Part shown: piece by piece, positions 6,382 to 12,765 of the stretch
How the letters are laid out: each line of letters opens with the position of its first letter
Position numbering within the stretch: position 1 is the stretch's first letter
Assembly (NCBI GenBank): GCA_030550225.1
Contig: JAUQPV010000020.1
Span: forward strand, 1-19,234
Direction: 5' to 3'
DNA: 19,234 nucleotides
DNA from: Acidobacteriota bacterium
Lineage (GTDB): Bacteria; Acidobacteriota; HRBIN11
Translations under genes and position numbers: made by a program
Notes under the pieces: model-generated
What the model saw: the letters and a program-made list of their open reading frames with translations, nothing else
What the model was told of the DNA's origin: nothing
Databases searched by the model: none

Positions 6382-6450
6382 ATAACCTCATCGAGTTTGC
6401 CCATACTGAGCACACCCAATCTTCAATTCGCAATCCGCAATCCCATCCGC
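6382..6450 (-). repeat. Right arm of the long inverted repeat
   Basis: Reverse complement of the left arm: 6382-6441 matches 5876-5935 at 59 of 60 positions, and 6442-6450 (CCCATCCGC) matches the outer GCGG-ATGGG after the left-arm expansion. It ends about 40 bp before the PHP start. No target-site duplication is obvious at the outer ends. Confidence 0.9.
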
Positions 6451-6490
6451 ATTCCCTATCTTCAGGCCCGCCGCCCCGGATGGAGAGGCC

Positions 6491-7354
6491 ATGAGTTGGG
6501 TCGACCTGCACGTGCACTCCTTTCACAGCAGTGACGGTGATTGGTCCCCGGCGGCGTTGGTCGAGACCCTGGCCCGCCGGGGTGCCGCCGGCCTGGCTTT
6601 GACGGACCACGAGACGACGGCCGGCGTCCCGGAAGCTTTGGCGGCCGGAGCCGACTTCTCCATCACGGTCGTCCCCGGCGTCGAGATTACGGCCCTTGCC
6701 GAGGGTCGGGAACTGCACGTCTTAGGCTATTGGGTTCCCCTGGGCGACCCGACCGGGGAGACCCTCCTGCGGAGGGCCCGGGCGGCCCGGTGGGAGCGGG
6801 CCCTTCAGCGCATCGAGTGCATCCGCCGGTGGGGTTACGAGATCGAGCCCGAGGAGGCCGGGTATGGGACGGACGTACCGCCTCCGACGGGTCCGCGTCT
6901 GGCGCAGGTCGTCCTGCGGAAGCCGCAGAACTACGAGCGGTACTTGCGTCAGCACCCCGAACGGGCCCACGCTTCCATCCCCCTGGAGGTCGCCTTCTAC
7001 CGGGACGTGATCCGCGGGGAACCGGAGCCGGCCATTGCGGCCCTCCCGGCTGAGGAAGTCCTGGCCAGCCTGCAGGCCATCGGGGCCGTGCCGGTCCTGG
7101 CCCATCCGGGGGCCTTTCACTTTTATGCCTCGGACGACCTCATCCGCTCCCTGGTCCCCCTGGGGCTTCGGGGGATCGAGGTCTTCAGCACGTATCACGA
7201 CGAGGTCGAACGGGACCGACTCCAGGCTTTGGCGACTCGGCTGGGCTTGGTCATGACCGGGGGCTCGGACTTCCATGGGGCGACCAAGCCCCATGTCCAG
7301 TTGGGCCGGACCTATGGGGTCCCGGTTCATGTGCTGGACCAGCTCCGGGGATGA
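6491..7354 (+). CDS. PHP-domain metal-dependent phosphoesterase (YciV/RnmB-like)
   Basis: This 287-aa protein carries the full PHP metal-site set: DLHVHS (H7, H9), ALTDHETTAGVPEAL (D39, H40), VPGVEIT (E65), LHVLGYW (H76), VLAHPG (H205) and GGSDFHGATKP (D260, H262). Order and length match the YciV-type family, whose studied members remove phosphate from 3',5'-nucleoside bisphosphates and trim 5' ends of RNA. The substrate of this protein is not fixed by sequence. GGAGAGG lies 3-4 nt before the ATG. It is the first rightward gene after the divergent repeat region and is followed after 88 nt by the cyclase gene. It is not a PolX or HisK fusion. Cytoplasmic, no signal peptide. Confidence 0.88.
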   Translation: MSWVDLHVHSFHSSDGDWSPAALVETLARRGAAGLALTDHETTAGVPEALAAGADFSITVVPGVEITALAEGRELHVLGYWVPLGDPTGETLLRRARAARWERALQRIECIRRWGYEIEPEEAGYGTDVPPPTGPRLAQVVLRKPQNYERYLRQHPERAHASIPLEVAFYRDVIRGEPEPAIAALPAEEVLASLQAIGAVPVLAHPGAFHFYASDDLIRSLVPLGLRGIEVFSTYHDEVERDRLQALATRLGLVMTGGSDFHGATKPHVQLGRTYGVPVHVLDQLRG

Positions 7355-7381
7355 AGATTCGGTCGCCGGGTCCCGGTCCCA

Positions 7382-7410
7382 TTTCACCGAGGTGACGTTT
7401 CGTGCATAAT
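7382..7410 (+). promoter_or_regulatory. Weak candidate promoter before the cyclase gene
   Basis: CATAAT (7405-7410, 5 of 6) preceded by GTG, 32 nt before the cyclase ATG. The -35 position (TTTCAC, 7382-7387) is a poor match. A TTGACA at 7426-7432 lies too close to the start codon to serve this gene. Confidence 0.25.
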
Positions 7411-7442
7411 GATGCCCAGGTCGTCTTGACAGGGTACGACCC

Positions 7443-9020
7443 ATGTTAGTCATCGTTTGGGAAGTCGGTGGGAAGACCCAGCGGTTCCAGCTCGAGCGGT
7501 CTCCCGTCCGGGTCGGCCGGGCGTTGGACAACGACATCGTCATCCCTGACATCAGCGTCTCCCGGTACCATGCCGTCATCGCGCATGAGGACGGGCAATG
7601 GGTCATTCGGGACATGGGGAGCCGGAACGGCCTTCGGGTCCAGGACCGATTCGTGACCGAGCACGTCCTCCGGGACGGGGAACAGGTCTGGCTGGGCAAC
7701 GTGAGCCTGAACTGCGTAGCCCTGGCCGACGAGCGCATCGAATTCCAGGAGGCGCCCAGCCCGGAAGAGCCCGTCGAGGGAACGATCATCCGGCCAGCGG
7801 CCGACATCGCCCTGGGCCGGGTCGAGGTCACGCCCCAACTCCGGGCCCCGGCCCCGGCGGCGGAAGTCGACCTGATTTCCTCCCTGCTGGACGTCATTCA
7901 AAAGCTCTTGAGCTTGCACTCTCTGGAAGACCTCCTGAACGCCTTTATGGACTTAGTCTTTGCCCACATCCCGGCCGAACGGGGCTTTCTGCTCTTGTAC
8001 GACGAACACTTGGGCGAGCTGGTCCCCCGGGTCGTGCGGTTCCGGCATCCCCGAAGCGAGGGCCGGATCGCTATCAGCCGGCATATCGCCCGGAAGGTCT
8101 TCGACGAACGGGTCGCCGTCCTGACGTTGGATGCGCAGGCCGACCCCCGTTTTGCTGGGGAGGCCAGCGTCATCATGCACGGGATCCGGTCCGTCATGTG
8201 CGCTCCCCTGTGGGCGCAGGACCGGTCCGTCGGGGTCATTTTCGTCGATACCGTCACCCGTACGGTCGGGTTCACGCAACAGCATCTCCAGATGTTCACC
8301 CTCATGGCCAACATGGCGGGGGTCGCCATCGAGCAGGCCCGTCTCCGGGCCTCGATCCAACGGGAGCAGGCCATCCGGGCCCGACTCGAGCGGTACCACT
8401 CCCCGGCCGTCGTCGAGCAAATCTTGGCCGACCGGGGTCGCATCACGCTCCTGGAGCCCCAAGAGCGGGAAGTCACCGTCCTGTTTGCCGACATGGTCGG
8501 CTTTTCGTCCCGGGCCGAGACGATGGAGCCCAAGCAGTTGACGGCCCTCTTGAACGACTTTCTATCGGAGTTGGTCGAGGTCGTCTTCGAGTACGAGGGG
8601 ACCCTGGACAAGTTTATGGGCGACGCCGTGATGGCCTTTTTTGGAGCGCCTCGGGCCTTCGAGGACCACGCCCTCCGGGCAGTCCGGGCGGCCCTGGCGA
8701 TGCGTCAGCGAATCCAGGCCTTCAACGAGCGACGTTACTTGACGCCGCCCGTGCAGATCCGGGTCGGCATCAATACGGGCAAGGTCGTCGCCGGGGACAT
8801 CGGTTCCCCCCGCCGGGTCGAGTACACCGTCCTGGGGAATACGGTCAACGTCGCCTCCCGATTGGAGAACTTTGTGGCCAAACCCGACCAGATCGTCATT
8901 TCCGAAGCGACCTACGAGCAGGTCCAGACAGCTGTCGAGGTCGTCGACTTAGGCTGGCTGGACCTCAAGGGCCTTCAGCAAAAGGTCCATGCCTATGAGC
9001 TGGTCCGATTGAAGGGGTAA
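7443..9020 (+). CDS. FHA-GAF class III adenylate/guanylate cyclase
   Basis: A 525-aa soluble multidomain enzyme. An N-terminal FHA domain (about 20-95) has VGRALDND, SVSRYHA and SRNGL, the phospho-threonine-binding loops. A GAF domain follows (about 150-300), then a short helix-rich linker and a class III cyclase domain (about 340-525). Catalytic residues are present: metal-binding D350 (FADMVGFS) and D394 (KFMGDAVMAFFG), adenine-selecting K390 and T462 (EYTVLGNTVN), and transition-state N469 and R473 (VNVASRLE). The K/T pair points to ATP and cAMP rather than GTP. It should act as a homodimer. It probably responds to a phosphorylated partner through FHA and to a small ligand, perhaps a cyclic nucleotide, through GAF; both inputs are inferred. 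An AGGG lies 9 nt before the ATG. It is followed after 125 nt by the HD-GYP gene. Confidence 0.93.
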   Translation: MLVIVWEVGGKTQRFQLERSPVRVGRALDNDIVIPDISVSRYHAVIAHEDGQWVIRDMGSRNGLRVQDRFVTEHVLRDGEQVWLGNVSLNCVALADERIEFQEAPSPEEPVEGTIIRPAADIALGRVEVTPQLRAPAPAAEVDLISSLLDVIQKLLSLHSLEDLLNAFMDLVFAHIPAERGFLLLYDEHLGELVPRVVRFRHPRSEGRIAISRHIARKVFDERVAVLTLDAQADPRFAGEASVIMHGIRSVMCAPLWAQDRSVGVIFVDTVTRTVGFTQQHLQMFTLMANMAGVAIEQARLRASIQREQAIRARLERYHSPAVVEQILADRGRITLLEPQEREVTVLFADMVGFSSRAETMEPKQLTALLNDFLSELVEVVFEYEGTLDKFMGDAVMAFFGAPRAFEDHALRAVRAALAMRQRIQAFNERRYLTPPVQIRVGINTGKVVAGDIGSPRRVEYTVLGNTVNVASRLENFVAKPDQIVISEATYEQVQTAVEVVDLGWLDLKGLQQKVHAYELVRLKG

Positions 9021-9071
9021 GAAAAGGCAAGGGGGCCGAAGGCAGGTCGCCCAATGGGCCAAGGGGTTGTC

Positions 9072-9111
9072 GGGAAAGGGTCGATGCTCCCACCCGACCG
9101 GCCTCTTTCCC
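9072..9111. other. Hairpin in the cyclase/HD-GYP gap
   Basis: GGGAAA (9072-9077) pairs with TTTCCC (9106-9111), and inner GGTCG (9079-9083) with CGACC (9095-9099), giving a bulged stem. No T tract follows, so it is not a standard intrinsic terminator. It may moderate read-through between the two genes. Confidence 0.35.
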
Positions 9112-9145
9112 TATCTGCCGACGGCCTGACTCTTGAGGGGACACC

Positions 9146-10975
9146 ATGAAGCGGCCGACTCGACGTGCGACACCCGGGCCAGGCCTTTCCATCGCCGGCT
9201 TGCTCATCACCGTCCTGCTCGTCATGAGCACGATCCCCCTGATGGTCGGGGCCCTCAAGATGATCGACGTGGGCGAAGAATTCCTGCGGGTCAAGATCGA
9301 GGAACAGCAGATTCAAGAAGCCGACTTACTGGCGGCCGAACTCGTCCGCCAGCACCAGATGGCCCAGGCGAGTCTGAAGGAGCTGTCGTCTGGTCTTCAC
9401 TTCTTGATGATGTCGACGCTGACCCCGGAAGAGCGCAAGGAGCGGATCACGGCGGCCATCGAGGACGTATTCCGGCGGGTCCCCTGGCAGGCCTTGGAAC
9501 TGCGGACGACCTCCGACGAGGTCTACCGCGTCCGTCCCGAGTCCATCCAGCAGATGGGACTCGGCCGGGCCTGGGAGATGACCTTTCAGCAGACGCTCCT
9601 GAACGGAGAGGCGGTGGCCATCCTGCCGGCGGGCACCCGCCCGGACCTGGTCGCCTTGTATGGGTACCGCTACGGTGGCGGCGGGACGGTGACCGTCGTC
9701 GCCTTAGGGGCTCTCGATACCCGTCCCTTCCAGCGGGTCATCCTGCAACGACCCTCGCCGGGACGATACGTCTTCGTCCTTCAGAATGTGGCGCCCTATC
9801 AGGTCCTCATCAGCAATGACCCCACCCGAATCCCCGTCGGCCAGCCCCTTCATCAACCCCACCCCTTGGCGGGCAGTACGGTGCCCCTGAATCGGAGTTA
9901 CACGGTTACCTATGCGGCGAAGTCCATCCGGGTTCTCGGGGCGGCCCGGCCCCTCCCGGAGCTGAATGCCCTCCTGATCGTGGAGACCGACATTCAGAAC
10001 GCCCTGGCCGTCGTCCGCCAGATGGCCCGGACGGGCATTCAGTGGGCCGCCGGCGTCACGCTGATCACGGTCCTGCTGGCCCTGATCGCCGCCCGCTTTC
10101 TGTCCCGACCGATCCGGAGCCTGGCCCAGACGACCCATCAGATCGCCGAGACCCGCAACTTTCATCAGCGCCTGCGAGTCCAGGGCCTGCAGGAAATCCG
10201 TATCCTAAAGGTCGCCTTCAACCGGCTCCTGGACGAGATTCAGGCCTATGTCCAAAAGCTGGAAGACAAGGCCGAAGAGAACCGCCGGCTGTTCTATGAC
10301 TCCATCAAGATGTTGGCGGCGGCCATCGACGCCAAGGACCCCTACACGCGGGGCCATTCCGAGCGGGTCAGCCGCTACGCCCGGGCGATCGCCCAGTTCA
10401 TGGACTTTTCAGACGAGGAAATCGAAAAAGTCTACCTGGCGGGCCTCCTCCATGACGTCGGCAAGATCGGTATCCAGGACCGCATCCTCCAAAAGCCGGC
10501 CGCCCTGACCGACGAAGAGTACGAAATCATGAAGACCCATCCCGAGCGGGGCTACAAGATCATGAAGGAGATCAAACAGCTCGCCGACGTCGTCCCCGGC
10601 ATGCGGTACCATCACGAAAACTGGGACGGGACGGGCTATCCCTTCGGCCTGAAGGGCGAGCAGATCCCCCTAATCGCTCGGATCGTCGCCGTGGCCGACA
10701 CCTTCGACGCCATGACGACGGACCGGCCGTATCAGCGGCGGATGCCGACCGAAAAGGCTGTCGAGCGGATCGTCATGCTCTCCGGCCGCCGATTCGACCC
10801 GAAGGTCGTCCAAGCCTTCGTCCAGGCTTATGAGCAGGGAGCCCTTCAGGTCATCTCGGAGGTCGAGGCGCCCGAGTGGCTGGAGGCCATCGAGGTCCCC
10901 TCGGGGTCCGCCAATTCCGTTCGACTGGGCGACCCGTCGGATCGCCGGGGTGAGCCGGCCGGGGGCGGCTCATGA
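9146..10975 (+). CDS. Membrane-anchored HD-GYP protein, predicted c-di-GMP phosphodiesterase
   Basis: A 609-aa sensor-type protein. TM1 is about 15-37, followed by an extracytoplasmic sensor region (about 38-297, no named fold recognised). TM2 is about 298-318, a HAMP-like linker about 319-372 (FLSRPIRSLAQTT), and the HD-GYP domain about 380-570. Metal and signature residues are intact: GHSERV (H404), LLHDVGKIGI (H436, D437), THPERG (H465), YHHENWDGTGYP (H489, H490, E491, D494, G497-Y498-P499) and VADTFDAMTTDRPY (D518). HD-GYP enzymes hydrolyse c-di-GMP, and some act on cGAMP. GAGGGG lies 5 nt before the ATG. The last 30 residues are Gly/Ser/Arg-rich and look like an unstructured tail. Its position next to the cyclase suggests linked second-messenger control. 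Confidence 0.93.
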   Translation: MKRPTRRATPGPGLSIAGLLITVLLVMSTIPLMVGALKMIDVGEEFLRVKIEEQQIQEADLLAAELVRQHQMAQASLKELSSGLHFLMMSTLTPEERKERITAAIEDVFRRVPWQALELRTTSDEVYRVRPESIQQMGLGRAWEMTFQQTLLNGEAVAILPAGTRPDLVALYGYRYGGGGTVTVVALGALDTRPFQRVILQRPSPGRYVFVLQNVAPYQVLISNDPTRIPVGQPLHQPHPLAGSTVPLNRSYTVTYAAKSIRVLGAARPLPELNALLIVETDIQNALAVVRQMARTGIQWAAGVTLITVLLALIAARFLSRPIRSLAQTTHQIAETRNFHQRLRVQGLQEIRILKVAFNRLLDEIQAYVQKLEDKAEENRRLFYDSIKMLAAAIDAKDPYTRGHSERVSRYARAIAQFMDFSDEEIEKVYLAGLLHDVGKIGIQDRILQKPAALTDEEYEIMKTHPERGYKIMKEIKQLADVVPGMRYHHENWDGTGYPFGLKGEQIPLIARIVAVADTFDAMTTDRPYQRRMPTEKAVERIVMLSGRRFDPKVVQAFVQAYEQGALQVISEVEAPEWLEAIEVPSGSANSVRLGDPSDRRGEPAGGGS

Positions 10976-10976
10976 T

Positions 10977-11229
10977 GGGATTGCGGATTGCGAATTACGG
11001 ATTGAAAATGATAGAAATGGGGCCGGCGTCGGAGAGGTGCCCCGATTCGCAATGAACCCGACGCCCCACACCCTCGCCGGGACTGGACGGGACCTAAATG
11101 AGAATGTAAGCTTACTTGATGCGCATACGGTCGAGGCGTGGGCCGAGTCCAACTTCGGTGTTCGGCATTGGGGATTCAGGGGTTCGGGACGGCGCTTCTG
11201 CGGACCCCGGATGCCGAATCCCGGACACC
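10977..11229. repeat. Repeat-filled gap: GATTGCG family, then a GGTGTTCGG-family inverted pair
   Basis: The 316-bp gap before the receiver gene has no convincing gene. It starts 1 nt after the HD-GYP stop with GATTGCGGATTGCGAATTA (10978-11005 region), with a short facing word GATTCGCAATG at 11044-11054. Further on, 11157-11182 (GGTGTTCGGCATTGGGGATT and onward) faces 11205-11229 (CCGAATCCCGGACACC end), able to fold with a few mismatches. A perfect GTAAGCTTAC palindrome is at 11106-11115. No clear promoter was found. Confidence 0.6.
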
Positions 11230-11291
11230 CAAGCATCGCCGGTGGTGGGGCGATTACCAAGTGCCACCGCTACCCTGCGGGGTAAACAGGA

Positions 11292-12635
11292 ATGGACCGG
11301 ATGCAACGGATTAAAGTGCTCCTGGCCGATCGGAGCACCACCATCCAGCGTATCGTCAAGCTGACCCTCGAGGGGGAACCCATCGAGGTCATCGTGGCCA
11401 GTACCGGTCGCGAAGCCCTGGAGAAGATCCGCTCGGAGCATCCGGACGTGATCCTGGCCGACACCCGTCTGTCCGAGATCGATGGATTCCAGATCTGCGA
11501 GACCCTCCGGAAGAATCCTGACTGGATCATGATGGCCGACATCCCGGTCCTGCTCATGACGGGCATTTACGACACGATGGAGGGTCGCCGAGAGGAAATC
11601 GAACAGCGTCTCCGGGCCGTCGGGGCCGACGGCCTGATCGTGAAGCCTTTCGACCCCAAGGAGCTCGTCCAGCGCATCATGGAGCTGGCCCGTCAGCGTC
11701 CCCGTCTGTTCGAAGAAGAGGAAGGCCTGCCTGAAACGCCGGTCGCCGGGGCCGTCGAAGCGACCCTGGAAGAACTGGAACAGGTCATGGGGGGGCCCGA
11801 AGCGCCGTCGCCTACCCAGGTGGGCTTAGAGGAGCGGACCGTCCTCCTATCGCCGGAAGAACGGGACCTGCTGTTGGGCCTGGAGGCTGAGAGTGTCGTC
11901 CAGCCGACCGAGGTACCGGCGTCGGAAATTTCCCCCGAGGAGTTAGAAGCCCCGAGTCCGGTCGAGGGCCCTTCGCCGTCTCGGTACGAGCCTCCGACCC
12001 AGCCGGGCGCGCCGGTCTTCGAGTCAGCAGTCGCCCCGGCGGGACCCGGCGTTCAGGTTTCCGAGGAGGCCATCTTCCTCATCGAAGAGGCGGCGCCGCC
12101 TCCGATGCCGACGCCGCTTCCGAAAGAGGAAGAGGCCCCGTTCTTGGTCTGGGAGGAGACGCCGACGGAGGTCGCCGCGCCGGCGGCCGAACGGGGTGTC
12201 GGTGAGGCCGAAGGGCTACCCGCCGAGACCGCGATCCTGCAGACGGCCGAGCCCCTGGGTGAACAGATCGCGACGGCCCTCGCGGCGGAGGTCCCCCTCG
12301 AAGAGGAAGTCGAAGAGCCGATCTTGCTGGAGGCCGCCAGCGAGGTCGTCGAACCTCTCGTCCCCCCGGCTTACGAAGAAGCCCCCGTGCCGCCGCTTGG
12401 CACCCTTGAGGTCCCCGGCGCCGGCTTGACACCGGAGCCGACCTTGCGACCCGTCGCCGTCGACGCGGCGGAGATCGCCCGCCGGATCGTGCAGGACCCA
12501 GAGTTCATCCAACGGGTTGCCGAACGGGTCGTTCAGCACCTGTCCCGGACGACGCTGGAGGACATCGCCTGGCAGGTCGTGCCTGAGTTGGCCGAGCAGT
12601 TGATCCAGAAGCGTCTGAAGGAAAAGGGCCTGTAA
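11292..12635 (+). CDS. CheY-like receiver protein with acidic/Pro-rich linker and conserved C-terminal helix module
   Basis: 447 aa. Residues 5-135 form a response-regulator receiver: phospho-acceptor D57 (DVILADTRLSEIDG), the switch threonine T90 (PVLLMTG) and lysine K118 (LIVKPF). Only one of the usual acidic pair near the N-terminus is present (LLADRS, D13). Residues about 137-390 are a low-complexity linker very rich in E, P, A and V. The last 57 residues (DAAEIARRIVQDPEFIQRVA to VVPELAEQLIQKRLKEKGL) form an amphipathic helical module of a type seen at the end of several receiver proteins of unknown output. No DNA-binding or enzymatic output domain is visible. A second ATG at 11301 (MQRIKVLLADRS) has the better spacing from AGGA and may be the true start. 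It follows the HD-GYP gene and has no adjacent histidine kinase. Confidence 0.85.
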   Translation: MDRMQRIKVLLADRSTTIQRIVKLTLEGEPIEVIVASTGREALEKIRSEHPDVILADTRLSEIDGFQICETLRKNPDWIMMADIPVLLMTGIYDTMEGRREEIEQRLRAVGADGLIVKPFDPKELVQRIMELARQRPRLFEEEEGLPETPVAGAVEATLEELEQVMGGPEAPSPTQVGLEERTVLLSPEERDLLLGLEAESVVQPTEVPASEISPEELEAPSPVEGPSPSRYEPPTQPGAPVFESAVAPAGPGVQVSEEAIFLIEEAAPPPMPTPLPKEEEAPFLVWEETPTEVAAPAAERGVGEAEGLPAETAILQTAEPLGEQIATALAAEVPLEEEVEEPILLEAASEVVEPLVPPAYEEAPVPPLGTLEVPGAGLTPEPTLRPVAVDAAEIARRIVQDPEFIQRVAERVVQHLSRTTLEDIAWQVVPELAEQLIQKRLKEKGL

Positions 12636-12655
12636 CATCGGCCTCCCGGAGGGTA

Positions 12656-12743
12656 GGCGTCCTCGCCTGCCGGAGCGCAGACGTCCCCGTCTGTGGACGT
12701 CCCCGTCTGTGGACGTCCCCGTCTGTGGACGTCCCCGTCTGCG
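12656..12743. repeat. Tandem 16-bp hairpin repeats upstream of valS
   Basis: Four contiguous 16-bp units (12680-12695, 12696-12711, 12712-12727, 12728-12743) read GACGTCCCCGTCTGTG, with the last ending GCG. Each contains GACG-TCCC-CGTC. A diverged unit, GGCGTCCTCGCCTGCC, sits at 12656-12671. The change from GACG/CGTC to GGCG/CGCC is compensatory, keeping the small stem. The array also starts with CGCAGACG and ends with CGTCTGCG, so the whole can pair as an outer stem. It lies between the receiver gene stop and valS, and 9 nt before the Shine-Dalgarno region. Confidence 0.85.
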
Positions 12744-12749
12744 ATGACC

Positions 12750-12765
12750 AAGGAGGGGTATACCC
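12750..12765 (+). promoter_or_regulatory. valS ribosome binding site overlapped by a perfect palindrome
   Basis: AAGGAGG (12750-12756) is an excellent Shine-Dalgarno 9 nt before the GTG start. The following GGGTATACCC (12756-12765) is a perfect 10-bp palindrome that touches both the Shine-Dalgarno and the start codon. No T-box features (such as a conserved AGGGUGGNACCGCG-type box) are seen in the 130-bp leader. Confidence 0.6.

Noticed and set aside
5792..6490. Possible replication origin (parAB nearby, divergent genes, AT-rich, palindromes)
   Set aside because: No cluster of TTATNCACA-type DnaA boxes, no dnaA/dnaN/gidA genes and no parS-like site were seen. A single TTTTCCACA at about 19095-19104 is isolated.
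7426..7432. Perfect TTGACA as a -35 for the cyclase gene
   Set aside because: It lies about 10 nt before the start codon, so the matching -10 would fall inside the coding sequence, and none is evident there.
7598..8998. 466-codon frame within the cyclase gene
   Set aside because: Frame-shifted shadow rich in R, G and P; all cyclase motifs are in the other frame.
12680..12743. CRISPR array
   Set aside because: The units are 16-bp direct tandem copies with no spacers and no cas genes nearby.
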